DNA of 64,000 nucleotides from Colwellia sp. 12G3 (GCF_002836775.1 NZ_PJAQ01000032.1:62001-126000); one strand, 5' to 3'. Positions 28,208-37,770 are shown, numbered from the stretch's first letter. Notes: a model not told the origin generated them from the letters alone. Made by a program: numbers and translations.

Positions 28208-28330
28208 CATGGCATCGAAACTCATTGCGTTCAAAGTAGATATTCTGATAACACTAGTGCAATAAATAGCCGACCACGCAAGTTTTATGGGGGGGATGTA
28301 CCCGTGTGATTATGGTACCTTAACTAAATA

Positions 28331-28350
28331 TTGTAACAGTTTTGTTACAA
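28331..28350. promoter_or_regulatory. Inverted repeat upstream of second porin
   Basis: TTGTAAC-N6-GTTACAA, a perfect palindromic pair about 140 bases before the porin start. It resembles TyrR/PhhR-type boxes (TGTAAA-N6-TTTACA) with one symmetric change. It is the only clear signal in the 332-base gap besides the dctM hairpin. Confidence 0.4.
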
Positions 28351-28488
28351 CTGCGTAGCTGATATGTTATATCTTTGCGCTGAGTATGGTTAGTCTTAGT
28401 TATTGTTTTTATTATTGTTTGCTTCTGTTTTATTTGTGGCGCATTGCTTAATCACCAATGTTAATATATATTTTATAGACAAGCTATT

Positions 28489-29751
28489 ATGCGGTTGTTC
28501 CCTTGTATGCACCTAGTTCAATATAAAAAATTACTCTGTTTACCTCTCTTGCTATTCGCATCATATGTCACAGCCAATGATGCAGAAAGTGACAAACTAC
28601 AATTCAGTGGTTTTGCAACCATAGGCGCGGTTTATTCTGACTCTGAGCATCATGGTTATCGTAAAAATGTAGGTTCAGCTGGGGCGGTCTATTCAGGAGA
28701 GGTTGATTTCAAGCAACATTCACTGCTTGGTTTGCAAGCTGATTGGTCTATTGCATCAGGTTTCGATGCCGTGTATCAAGGTGTGCTTAGAGACCTTCCT
28801 GAACCTTCATTAGACAGATATACCACACTGGCCTTTTTACGGTATGAAGTTAACACTAATTGGACCGTGAGACTTGGTCGAACGGCTCCAGACCTTTTTT
28901 TATTGACAGAATACCGCGATGTTGATTTTTCTTATATCTGGGCGACTGCCCCTAATGAAGTTTATGGCATTATTCCCTATCGAAGTATTGATGGTATTGA
29001 TGTTAGCTATCAACAAAGAGGTTTAGGTGGTGTTTTTAAAGCTAAACTGTTTACTGGTTCGAGTGAAGCCGAAATATCAGCAAGCACTATAGTTGAAGAG
29101 ATCAAAATTGAGGATATTATTGGTCTATCACTATCATTTGATCACTTTAACTGGTTAGTACAGGCAAAGCATAGCCAAGTTACCATTGCCAACGAACCTG
29201 AATCTAACACCTTTGCAATCGACATCATCAATACAGTCCCTGATTTCTTATGGCCTAATTCAGAAATATTTTCGGAATCGTTACTGATGACAGGGGAAAA
29301 AGTCGACTATTCTTCAGTAAGTGCTCAGTACCAATGGCAAAATTGGCTAGCCTCAGCAGAGTTGTCACGCATAACATCAGACAGTGAGGTAATACCTAAA
29401 ATAAGTAGTGGTTATGCTGCTTTGTCATATCAAGTTAATGCCCATCAATTTTATAGTATCTATGCTTTTACTGATTCCGATACTTATGTTTTTGATGAAC
29501 CTGGCGTTAATGAAGTCGTATTAGAGGAACTTATCCATGGCGTAACAGGACTAATGAATTTTTATTCGGCAAATCAGCATACTATTTCTCTGGGCTGGCG
29601 TTGGGATATTACCAATTATATGGCTTCATCTGTGCAATGGAATTATACCAAGGTAGAAGAAACGGGCAGTATCCTGTGGTTGAATAAATCAGAGCATAAT
29701 GAAGTAGAAAAGGTGAATACCTTTCTATTAAATTTGAGCATGGTTTTCTGA
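28489..29751 (+). CDS. Outer-membrane porin-like protein (paralogue of the one at 9.6 kb)
   Basis: 420 residues with a signal peptide ending near YVTA-ND. Beta-strand-rich and Tyr/Trp-rich throughout, ending in Phe (LLNLSMVF). TNWTVRLGRTAPDLFLLTEY and the DVDFSYIWATAPNEVY segment align with the 9.6-kb porin. An internal Met at 28507 is an alternative start; neither has a clear ribosome site. The stop overlaps the next start (TGATG). It heads a four-gene coupled unit ending in c-di-GMP enzymes. Confidence 0.8.
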   Translation: MRLFPCMHLVQYKKLLCLPLLLFASYVTANDAESDKLQFSGFATIGAVYSDSEHHGYRKNVGSAGAVYSGEVDFKQHSLLGLQADWSIASGFDAVYQGVLRDLPEPSLDRYTTLAFLRYEVNTNWTVRLGRTAPDLFLLTEYRDVDFSYIWATAPNEVYGIIPYRSIDGIDVSYQQRGLGGVFKAKLFTGSSEAEISASTIVEEIKIEDIIGLSLSFDHFNWLVQAKHSQVTIANEPESNTFAIDIINTVPDFLWPNSEIFSESLLMTGEKVDYSSVSAQYQWQNWLASAELSRITSDSEVIPKISSGYAALSYQVNAHQFYSIYAFTDSDTYVFDEPGVNEVVLEELIHGVTGLMNFYSANQHTISLGWRWDITNYMASSVQWNYTKVEETGSILWLNKSEHNEVEKVNTFLLNLSMVF

Positions 29752-30185
29752 TGGGTAAGTTTAAGCAAGTTTCCAGCCTACTAATGCTGGCGTTATTTGT
29801 TCTGTCAGTGAGTGCTCAGGAACCTCTTGTGGTCGTTGTTAATAAGAATAATACGGTCGAAAAATTATCTCGTTCAGAGCTTATAGATTTGTTTATGGGG
29901 AAATATGTGGCTTTCCCTAATGATGTTAAGGCGATACCGGTTGAGCTTGATGGCGATCATAAGATTAAGGTCGATTTTTATCAAAACCTTGTCGGCATGC
30001 CTATGTCACGAGTTAACGCCTATTGGTCAAGACTACGATTTACTGGTAGGAAGCGTGATGCGGTATTTAAGCAAAACGAAAATGATTTAATCGATTTTAT
30101 CATAGCTAATGAACAGGCTATTGGTTATGTGCCGGAGTCACTCATCACCGAAGATTTAAAGGTTGTTTATATTTTAAATGAATAA
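29751..30185 (+). CDS. Small PstS-like periplasmic protein (paralogue of the one at 10.8 kb)
   Basis: 144 residues with signal peptide (ends SVSAQ). LSRSELIDLFMGKYVAFPND, RVNAYWSRLRFTGRKRD and EQAIGYVPES align with the 10.8-kb protein. It is one PBP-like lobe, too short for a full phosphate-binding protein. It overlaps the porin by one base and the diguanylate cyclase by 8 bases, implying that its product works with the cyclase's periplasmic sensor. Ligand unknown; calling it a phosphate binder would be unsafe. Confidence 0.75.
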   Translation: MGKFKQVSSLLMLALFVLSVSAQEPLVVVVNKNNTVEKLSRSELIDLFMGKYVAFPNDVKAIPVELDGDHKIKVDFYQNLVGMPMSRVNAYWSRLRFTGRKRDAVFKQNENDLIDFIIANEQAIGYVPESLITEDLKVVYILNE

Positions 30186-31770
30186 ATCTGGTATCGTTAT
30201 TCGATTGGCAATAGTCATTGCCTTTACAGCAGTTATTGTTGGGCTTATTACCACCCAGCTTTTCTATCGCTTTACCTTTCTTAATGAGCAAGCCTTAGGT
30301 AAGCAAAGTATTAATCAATTATATAATACGGTTTCACCTACGGCATCGATCGCGAGTTATTTGGGTGATAAGGAGCTAGCCAAAGAGGTTGTTAATGGCT
30401 TGATTAGCAATGATGTTATTACTTCTGCAGCCATTAAAACTGACACGCTCATGGTGAAAAGTGATAATTATCGGCAGACCACAGATACACTTGAGTTTGT
30501 CTTATTTTCACCTTTTCAAAAAGAGCGGCAAGTGGGGGTTCTTTTTGTCAAAGCCAATGAAGAATACCTTGGCGCGAAAGCAAATAAGATTAGTGCAACC
30601 AATGCTTTTGTTGTAGCAATTGAAGCACTCATTATCACCATTATCTCAATTTTAGTGACCTATTATGTTATTACTCGGCCCATCTTAAGTATCGGCAAGG
30701 CGCTTCACTCAACAAGTCCTGGCACGAGTGAGCGAATAGACAAACCGGTATCTCACCAACACAGTGAAATAGGACAACTAACTGACGATGTTAATGATTT
30801 ATTAGCAAAAGCCGAACAACAAATGCTGAGAGAAAAAAGCCTTAGAAATGAGGTTCAAGTATTAGAGACAAGGTTTAGAATGCTATTTGAAAATGCAACG
30901 TCTGCCATTGTATTAGTTGAGCCTCAGGGTGATATTTTGCTTTATAATGATACATTTGAAAAATTAATTGAACAGCTGAAGTTACCTTTAAAAAAGAATT
31001 ACGGTAACTTTTTACAAGACCTATTCATAATGAAAAAAGACTTGCATGAACAGATTCAAATTGCCTTTGCGAACAACGAATCAGCGACAGCAGAGTTGGA
31101 GCTAATATCATATCAAGACGAAAAAATTTGGGTGCAAGTGGTGGTAACGCTATTGGTAACAGATGATTTTCAAGAGAATTATCAAATAACCTTACACGAT
31201 ATCTCAAAACGTAAACAGCAAATAACCCTACTTGATCAAAAGGCTAATTATGATGGTTTGACTCATTTATTGAATCGTCAGGCGGCAGAGCATCATTTAA
31301 AACAGCTAACTTTAACGCAGAAACCTTTTGCATTGATCATGATGGATTTGAATGACTTTAAACCAATCAATGATATTTTTGGTCATGATGCTGGCGATGA
31401 GTTATTGATTCATGTTTCCAGTCAATTACTCAAAAGCTTGAGAAAAGCGGATGTATTATCTCGTTGGGGCGGTGATGAATTTGTTATTATCTTACCAAAT
31501 TCTTCAAAGGAAGAAGTGATTAATGTTTGTGCCAAATTAGCGACAAAATTGAGTAAACCACTGCATTTGTCACAGCATGATAAAAGTGTTTCTGTTACCG
31601 CAAGTATGGGCGTTAGTTTTTACCCAGATGACCAAGTGGAATTATTAGAGTTAATCAGATCGGCTGACAATGCTATGTATCAAGTGAAAAAAGAAAAATC
31701 GATTAACAATGAACTTTACTTGGCTTTTACCAGTGATATTGTCAACTCAGATAATGATAGTAAACGGTAA
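30178..31770 (+). CDS. Membrane diguanylate cyclase (periplasmic sensor-HAMP-PAS-GGDEF)
   Basis: 530 residues. TM1 is about 8-30, a periplasmic sensor about 31-140, TM2 about 142-164, then HAMP (ITRPILSIGKAL, about 165-215), a PAS domain (MLFENATSAIVLVEPQGDIL, about 232-345) and a GGDEF domain. GGDEF at 431-435 is intact, and RKAD at 422-425 is a correctly placed RxxD product-inhibition site. It should make c-di-GMP from GTP in response to a periplasmic cue. Overlaps with the PstS-like gene (8 bases) and the next EAL gene (TAATG) argue for a single complex. Confidence 0.95.
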   Translation: MNKSGIVIRLAIVIAFTAVIVGLITTQLFYRFTFLNEQALGKQSINQLYNTVSPTASIASYLGDKELAKEVVNGLISNDVITSAAIKTDTLMVKSDNYRQTTDTLEFVLFSPFQKERQVGVLFVKANEEYLGAKANKISATNAFVVAIEALIITIISILVTYYVITRPILSIGKALHSTSPGTSERIDKPVSHQHSEIGQLTDDVNDLLAKAEQQMLREKSLRNEVQVLETRFRMLFENATSAIVLVEPQGDILLYNDTFEKLIEQLKLPLKKNYGNFLQDLFIMKKDLHEQIQIAFANNESATAELELISYQDEKIWVQVVVTLLVTDDFQENYQITLHDISKRKQQITLLDQKANYDGLTHLLNRQAAEHHLKQLTLTQKPFALIMMDLNDFKPINDIFGHDAGDELLIHVSSQLLKSLRKADVLSRWGGDEFVIILPNSSKEEVINVCAKLATKLSKPLHLSQHDKSVSVTASMGVSFYPDDQVELLELIRSADNAMYQVKKEKSINNELYLAFTSDIVNSDNDSKR

Positions 31771-33680
31771 TGATGGCACTACCAGATGAAGTACCACGCT
31801 CCTCAATTACGTTGTTTTCAGATCAAGCAAAAGTACACCGGCTGAGGTTGACTCTGAAAATATTGACAACCATTCTTGCCTTACTATTATTCAGTGAATT
31901 GTTTTTTAATGATTTTTTGCCAACAACGCTAGCTTTTGCTATGTTTTCGTCAATTATCATTTTAGTCTTTTTTTTCTTGTGGGCCTCCGCTGATACTTGC
32001 AGTGTTATTTCAGGCATGGTGTTGTGGTCAGTCGCCGTGTTTATTACTTACGCTTGTTGGCTTGGTAATGGCATATTTGATACCAGTGTATTAGCCTTTC
32101 CTTGTTTACTCATGTTGGCTATTGTCTTATCAGGTAAATTGATTTTTATTTCTCTTTTCGTTTACCTTGTTAGTGCTTTGTGTTTCTTTGCTTTTGCACA
32201 TAGCCAGGGGCTACTCTCTGGGGCACTACTGTTCGAGTCGTTACCTCTTTGGGGGCGAGTTTTTAGTTATATCATCACGTTAACTTTTTTTTCGATAGGT
32301 GTTTTTTATATCTTTTCTGATATCAGGAAAAGGTTTAAAAAAATCCTAGAAAAAAATGCCTCGCTTGAATTAGCAATCAATCAACTAAGAAAACGTAGCC
32401 GTTATGATCAATTAACGCAACTACCTAATGATCAGGTCTGTAAAACAGATCTTGACTCCATTTTACAGCAACAAAAAACGTCAGGTAATATACTGGCTTT
32501 CATTACCTTGAATGTCAGCAACCAGCACTCAATCAAAATGAATTATAGCCATCGCATTTGTGATGAATCATTAAAGCAGCTTGCCAATAGGCTCATTTCT
32601 TTTAGTAACGACAATACCTCGATTTACCGATTTCAGGAAAATGAATTTGTAATCTTAAAGAACTCTATCGATTATCGAGGTATTAGTAGTTTTGTTGAAA
32701 AAGTACATCAAGCTTGTTGTCATACTTTTCATGTCACAGATTTTGACGTGGTTTTACAGCCAGATATAGGTATTGCCCTCGCTCCTTTTGACGGTAGTAC
32801 CATGGCAGACCTAAGACATAATTCACACCTAGCTATGCATACTAAAAGTGCAGGTGAAAAGGCTGATTTCAATTTCTTTGACCAAGCGATGGCTATTCAA
32901 GAACAAGAAAAACTACAATTAACTAAAGCATTGAGAAATGCCATTCAAAATAATGAGTTAGTTTTACACTTTCAGCCAAAAGTCGACTTAGCAACCGAGA
33001 AAATTATTGGTGCCGAGGCTTTAATTCGTTGGATTAGTCCTGAATTCGGTTTTATCCCACCAACGGTATTTATTCCTTTAGCAGAGCAGACAGGAGTAAT
33101 CACTGATATCACTCATTGGGTTATCGAGCACTCGGTAAATGCTTGTAAACAATGGCAAGAATTAGGCTTCACTAAATTATGTATAGCAGTAAATTTATCA
33201 GCCGAAGACTTTAAACGCGGTAATCTAGCTATGCACACCATGGCTCTCTTACATCAGGCTAACTTACCTGCGCACTTTTTAGAGTTAGAGCTAACCGAGT
33301 CAATGTTGATGGATGATATAAATTCTATTCAAAAACAAATTAACGAATTGCGGTCTTTTGGCATTTCATTTGCTATTGATGACTTTGGTACCGGTTACTC
33401 AAACCTTGGTTATTTGACAAAATTCAATGTGAGCATCCTTAAACTTGACCGATCATTTGTGATGAATATTTGCCAATCAAGTAATGAATTACAAATTGTT
33501 AAAGCGATTATCGAAATGAGTAAAAGCTTGAATATTACCAATGTAGCTGAAGGTATTGAAGATAAAGAAACCGCAAACTTACTCGCTAAATTAGGCTGTG
33601 AGATTGGGCAAGGATATCTTTGGTCCAAACCCTTACCACAGCAAGAGTTTATTGCTTTATTATCTGAGAATAATGCATAG
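31770..33680 (+). CDS. Membrane c-di-GMP phosphodiesterase (degenerate GGDEF, intact EAL)
   Basis: 636 residues. Five or six membrane helices span about 27-185. The GGDEF domain is degenerate (FQENEF at 288-293), so it should not make c-di-GMP but may bind GTP. The EAL domain keeps AEALIRW (415-421), ELELTESMLM, DDFGTGYSNLGYL and AEGIED, so it should hydrolyse c-di-GMP. Coupled to the upstream cyclase: an opposing pair in one operon. Confidence 0.94.
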   Translation: MMALPDEVPRSSITLFSDQAKVHRLRLTLKILTTILALLLFSELFFNDFLPTTLAFAMFSSIIILVFFFLWASADTCSVISGMVLWSVAVFITYACWLGNGIFDTSVLAFPCLLMLAIVLSGKLIFISLFVYLVSALCFFAFAHSQGLLSGALLFESLPLWGRVFSYIITLTFFSIGVFYIFSDIRKRFKKILEKNASLELAINQLRKRSRYDQLTQLPNDQVCKTDLDSILQQQKTSGNILAFITLNVSNQHSIKMNYSHRICDESLKQLANRLISFSNDNTSIYRFQENEFVILKNSIDYRGISSFVEKVHQACCHTFHVTDFDVVLQPDIGIALAPFDGSTMADLRHNSHLAMHTKSAGEKADFNFFDQAMAIQEQEKLQLTKALRNAIQNNELVLHFQPKVDLATEKIIGAEALIRWISPEFGFIPPTVFIPLAEQTGVITDITHWVIEHSVNACKQWQELGFTKLCIAVNLSAEDFKRGNLAMHTMALLHQANLPAHFLELELTESMLMDDINSIQKQINELRSFGISFAIDDFGTGYSNLGYLTKFNVSILKLDRSFVMNICQSSNELQIVKAIIEMSKSLNITNVAEGIEDKETANLLAKLGCEIGQGYLWSKPLPQQEFIALLSENNA

Positions 33681-33686
33681 CTAGCT

Positions 33687-33759
33687 TATCCCCATGATAC
33701 TTCAAAATGCTCGTTTCTAATTCCAGCTGAAGCCTGCATCTTGAAGTAACATGGGGATA
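33687..33759. repeat. Short hairpin version of the miniature element (73 bp)
   Basis: TATCCCCATGATACTTCAAA and its inverted copy at the right end pair at about 22 of 24 positions. The centre TTTCTAATTCCAGCTGAA is identical to part of the 44.8-kb element. It lies between two convergent genes and could serve as a transcription barrier for both. Confidence 0.85.
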
Positions 33760-33773
33760 TACCTTACCCAACA

Positions 33774-34568
33774 TTAGTTTCGCTGGCCTTTGGTGCTAAA
33801 CTTGGCCTGCACCTTCTGCATATGTTCGCGAAAACTTTTATCAAACTTACTCTCACCACAGGCGAAAGAGGCTGTGGTGGCTGGAACCGGACTGCCTAAC
33901 ATTTGTTCACGATGAATGGTACATGTACCGTTATCATTTTTGGTAATTGAGCCGACATGGGAAGTGCTGGTATTAAGCTTTTTCTGTTGTTCTACTGTTA
34001 GCGGCACTATGGCCTTTGGCACAGGAAAGGGATCACCATCCATTACCGAGGCCGAGCGTTTTTGTGTTAACTCGGAAAAAGCTTGCTCACGTTGTTGGTT
34101 ACCTAGTTTTTGCCTTAAGCGTGATAGACGGTCATAGCTAGAAAAACTGCCTCGGCTTGCTCCTGCCACTTTATTTTTAGTCGTCACTGTGTTGCTTTTT
34201 ACGGCATTAGTAACCTGCGTAGACAGTGTTTTTGTGACTGTTTTACTTGGCAATGTATTTGGTGGTTTATTTTTTGGTATTGCGGTAGTTACTTTTGATG
34301 GTGCTGTATTCACTAGCTTTTGAGGGGCGGTTTGCTTTGGCTCAATCTTTTGTAGCGGCGGATTTTCTTCGGTACTTTTTTTAGCTATGCTTTTTTTATT
34401 GACAACTTTCTTGGGTGCCGAATATAAAAAGCTTTTAATTGAGGTGTTCTTGGCTTTATCTTGCTTGATAATTTTAGGTGGTTTTATAGCGCTGTAGGTT
34501 AATGCAAATAAAACTAATAAATGCAGTAGCACAGAGATAACAATGGCAGTGTAAGGTCCTTTTAACAC
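33774..34568 (-). CDS. Membrane-anchored protein with Lys/Pro/Thr-rich linker, function unknown
   Basis: About 264 residues from a GTG at 34568. One N-terminal membrane anchor (AIVISVLLHLLVLFALTYSA) is TonB-like in placement. It is followed by about 90 residues rich in Lys, Pro and Thr, then a C-terminal region with two cysteines (GTCTIHRE and SFACGESKF). The longer frame back to 34634 was rejected because it runs through the plsB terminator. It may span the periplasm; no TonB motif was recognised. It follows plsB but is separated from it by that terminator. Confidence 0.6.
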   Translation of the reverse strand: MLKGPYTAIVISVLLHLLVLFALTYSAIKPPKIIKQDKAKNTSIKSFLYSAPKKVVNKKSIAKKSTEENPPLQKIEPKQTAPQKLVNTAPSKVTTAIPKNKPPNTLPSKTVTKTLSTQVTNAVKSNTVTTKNKVAGASRGSFSSYDRLSRLRQKLGNQQREQAFSELTQKRSASVMDGDPFPVPKAIVPLTVEQQKKLNTSTSHVGSITKNDNGTCTIHREQMLGSPVPATTASFACGESKFDKSFREHMQKVQAKFSTKGQRN

Positions 34569-34611
34569 AGTGTATTCAGTTCTTTTAGCTTCAATAGGTA
34601 AAGTGATAGAC

Positions 34612-34649
34612 CAAAAAAAACACCACAGGTTCAATACGTAGTGGTGTTT
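34612..34649 (-). terminator. plsB terminator
   Basis: Read on the minus strand, AAACACCAC and GTGGTGTTT form a 9-bp stem followed by a run of Ts, 27 bases after the plsB stop. Confidence 0.85.
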
Positions 34650-34675
34650 CTCAGCTAGCTAACATAGCAAAGCGC

Positions 34676-37111
34676 TTAGCGGGCTATACTCTGTAGCACT
34701 TCAATATCGACTAAGTTAATCACAGTGGCTTTTATTTCAGCCATGCTTTCACTGGTAACAAGCAAACCATCATCATTCATATCAATATAGCCTTGCTCCC
34801 GAATAGTGGCTATTAAGGTAGCTTGCGCTCGTTTGTCGATAAATTCAGGGGCATTAATGTTGTTTAATACTGATAAGCGCTTAGCAATGTCGACAACTTT
34901 GGTTTCTAAGTCACGCTTACTTATAGGCGCTAAACGACTTATTAACGAGGTAACAATTGCCAGACGTTGTAAGCTTTCATCAATACACTCCGCCATAGCG
35001 TGTACTTGGCTGAGTAGTTCACCATCATCAGTGAGTGACCAAAAGCCAGCTTTACTTTGTTTAGCAATATTCATATTTTCTAGTACGTTAAGAATCTGTA
35101 AGGTTTGCTGTTCAACTTGTTTAGTCTCTTGATATAGATATAAGTCTTCTTTGAGTAAGGCAGTTAGCTTATGAACTTTGGTTACTAATTCGTCCTGATT
35201 TATTTTGCTGTGCTTATCAAGTAAGCGACAAACCATAGCGGGTACCACATAGGTGTGCAAAATATTATTGCGATAATAGCGCATCTCTAAATTAGCGGTC
35301 TCAGAGAGGGAAACTAGGCTGCCAAAGCTATCTTCTGTGATAGTTACCTTATTAAGAGATATGACATGTGTTAGTAGCTCTGCACCTGTTTCTTCAGGAA
35401 TAGTGAGTTGTTCACTAAAGGGGGCTTGGCGTTGTAAATTTAAGAAAAAATCGAGCTGTTTTTCTAACTCACGTTTAGATAAGGCTTTGTTCTTACTCGC
35501 TTGCAAAATCAAGGCTGTTAAAGCAACACCGTTTAACGCAGCGCTTTTATTAATGTTCTCCATTACTTGTCCCGCAAGCACATTTACCGTAGGTGTTAAC
35601 CACGTCGGTTTTTGTGGATCAATGGGGTCAATAGCGTCTTTCCAATCAGGTACTTGTTTATTTAAAAATTCGTTAATGTTCATCGGCTCACCAAAATTCA
35701 CATAACCATTACCATAGTTACGTAAACTCTTAATGGCTTTTAGTACGCCAAACATTGATTCGCTTTTTTTCTCACTACCACTTAATTCTTTATGGTAGGT
35801 GCCTACTTCCATAACGTGCTCATACCCAATGTAAACAGGAACTAAGGTCAGTGGTCTATCAATACCGCGTAATAAACTTTGAATAGTCATTGCTAGCATG
35901 CCCGTTTTCGGCGCTAATACTCTACCTGTACGACTTCGACCACCTTCGGTGTAGTACTTAACGGCATAACCACGTTCAAATAAAAGCCCTAAATATTCAC
36001 GGAAAATGGTGGAGTATAATCGATTACCGCCAAAACTACGTCGAATGAAAAAGGCGCCGCCTTTTCTAAAAACAGTGCCTGCAGGCCAGAAGTTTAAGTT
36101 TATACCCGCAGCAATGCGTGGCATGACTAAGCCTTCTTGTAAAATCACATAAGAAAGTAGTAGGTAATCCATATGGCTACGATGACATGGAACATAAATT
36201 ATCTCATGGCCATCTTGCGCTAACTTACGCAACACTTTGGCGTTACTGACGTTAATAGCGCTGTATAAGCGTTTCCATAACCAGTGCAAAATAATTTCGC
36301 CAAAACGTACCCACGAAACACTGTAATCACCAGCAATTTCATTCATGATGATTAACGCTTGTTTTTTTATTTCAGCTTCTGATACTTTTTTACTTTTTGC
36401 TTCGTCGCTGATCATGCGCTTCACTGACGGGTTGGCAAATAAAGCGGTAAACATCTGTTTGCGGTGCATTAACCTGGGACCTTTAGCCGCAATGGTTTGA
36501 CGATGAAAGTGAAAGCGAGCTACCCGTAAAAACTTATGAGCGGCGACTTCATCACTACCATGATTGTCAGTGATATTACGGAACGAAAAAGCTTCACTAA
36601 AACGCACTAAGGTATCGCGCCCTAAAAACAGTACGATAAAGAGTTTTCGTAACCAGTTCGGAGATTCTTGATCCGCTATCAAGGTACCAATATTGAGATT
36701 TTTACGTTCCTTAGTTGGCGTGCGGCCCCAAATTAAATTGGCTGGAATTAATTTTGCATCGAGATCTTCATCATGGGCATGTTGATTTAAGAGCGCTATA
36801 CCCTGAGCCATGGCCGTCGTTTTACTGGCTTTTCGCCATGAAAAAAGTGGTGTTGGTTTTGCTAAACAGAGAGTGCGATTAAAGCGCTTACCGTTAATAG
36901 TTACTTGCCCAAGAGGATCGGGAAGATTTTGTTTTTTACACGCACTTTGTAAGGCGAGTAAGTCGGAAGCAGACTGATGACGAACAATGTAAAAAATTGG
37001 CTTGTTAGGCTGTTCGGTAATACTTTGGCTATCTGCGATGATGTTACAGCGAACCAGTAACTTTAGTGGAAGTTTTAATAATAAGTAGAAAAAAGAACGT
37101 AAGGCCAACAT
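34676..37111 (-). CDS. plsB: Glycerol-3-phosphate acyltransferase
   Basis: 811 residues, the E. coli PlsB length. The acyltransferase motifs are PCHRSHMDYLLLSY (HX4D), FFIRRSFGGNRLYS, KYYTEGGRSRTGR and TLVPVYIGYEHV. PlsB acylates glycerol-3-phosphate at sn-1 at the inner membrane, the first step of phospholipid synthesis. It stands alone with its own terminator. Confidence 0.98.
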   Translation of the reverse strand: MLALRSFFYLLLKLPLKLLVRCNIIADSQSITEQPNKPIFYIVRHQSASDLLALQSACKKQNLPDPLGQVTINGKRFNRTLCLAKPTPLFSWRKASKTTAMAQGIALLNQHAHDEDLDAKLIPANLIWGRTPTKERKNLNIGTLIADQESPNWLRKLFIVLFLGRDTLVRFSEAFSFRNITDNHGSDEVAAHKFLRVARFHFHRQTIAAKGPRLMHRKQMFTALFANPSVKRMISDEAKSKKVSEAEIKKQALIIMNEIAGDYSVSWVRFGEIILHWLWKRLYSAINVSNAKVLRKLAQDGHEIIYVPCHRSHMDYLLLSYVILQEGLVMPRIAAGINLNFWPAGTVFRKGGAFFIRRSFGGNRLYSTIFREYLGLLFERGYAVKYYTEGGRSRTGRVLAPKTGMLAMTIQSLLRGIDRPLTLVPVYIGYEHVMEVGTYHKELSGSEKKSESMFGVLKAIKSLRNYGNGYVNFGEPMNINEFLNKQVPDWKDAIDPIDPQKPTWLTPTVNVLAGQVMENINKSAALNGVALTALILQASKNKALSKRELEKQLDFFLNLQRQAPFSEQLTIPEETGAELLTHVISLNKVTITEDSFGSLVSLSETANLEMRYYRNNILHTYVVPAMVCRLLDKHSKINQDELVTKVHKLTALLKEDLYLYQETKQVEQQTLQILNVLENMNIAKQSKAGFWSLTDDGELLSQVHAMAECIDESLQRLAIVTSLISRLAPISKRDLETKVVDIAKRLSVLNNINAPEFIDKRAQATLIATIREQGYIDMNDDGLLVTSESMAEIKATVINLVDIEVLQSIAR

Positions 37112-37260
37112 GTTGTATCGCTCGGATTAGTCATTAACAGCTATAAAAGGTGAATTTTAGCATCATTAGTTAAAATTGTCTTGGTTTGTGGGTAAACTGT
37201 AGCACACTAAAGTTATTGCCTTTGATAATAAATAAATACCTTTGATTTCAGGAGTTCACA

Positions 37261-37734
37261 TTGAAAAAAATAGCCGTTTTTGTTGATGTACAAAACATTT
37301 ATTACACCACCAGAGATGCTTTTGCTAAGCAATTTAACTACCGTTTATTATGGCAAGAATTGATGGCTCAAGGTGATATTACTATTGCCAATGCCTATGC
37401 TATTCAGCGCAGCGATGACCAACAACATAAATTTCAAAAAGCACTTAAACATATTGGTTTTGACGTCAAGCTAAAACCCTATATTCAACGTCGTGATGGT
37501 TCTGCCAAAGGTGATTGGGATGTGGGTATTACGATTGATATTATGGAAGCGGCAGCTGAGGTAGATACCGTTATCTTACTTTCAGGTGATGGCGACTTTG
37601 ATTTGTTGCTCCGAAAAATACGTGAGAAATATGGGGTGAGTACCGAAGTTTATAGTGTTGAAAGTTTAACGGCAAAGTCCTTAGTGGATGCGGCAGATGT
37701 TCACCATAAGATAGAGCAAAGTCTATTGTTATAA
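37261..37734 (+). CDS. NYN domain (LabA/DUF88-type) protein
   Basis: 157 residues from TTG with AGGAG 7 bases upstream. Conserved acidic residues of the PIN-like NYN fold occur at AVFVDVQNIYY, KGDWDVGITIDIM and LLSGDGDFDLLL. NYN proteins are probable metal-dependent ribonucleases; LabA-type members act in RNA processing or regulation. Divergent from plsB. Target unknown. Confidence 0.85.
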   Translation: MKKIAVFVDVQNIYYTTRDAFAKQFNYRLLWQELMAQGDITIANAYAIQRSDDQQHKFQKALKHIGFDVKLKPYIQRRDGSAKGDWDVGITIDIMEAAAEVDTVILLSGDGDFDLLLRKIREKYGVSTEVYSVESLTAKSLVDAADVHHKIEQSLLL

Positions 37735-37770
37735 TATAAATGAACACTCTGTTTTATCAGATAAAATCGC

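Noticed and set aside
34569-34634. N-terminal extension of the membrane-anchored protein from a TTG
   Set aside because: The region is the plsB terminator hairpin and its T run.
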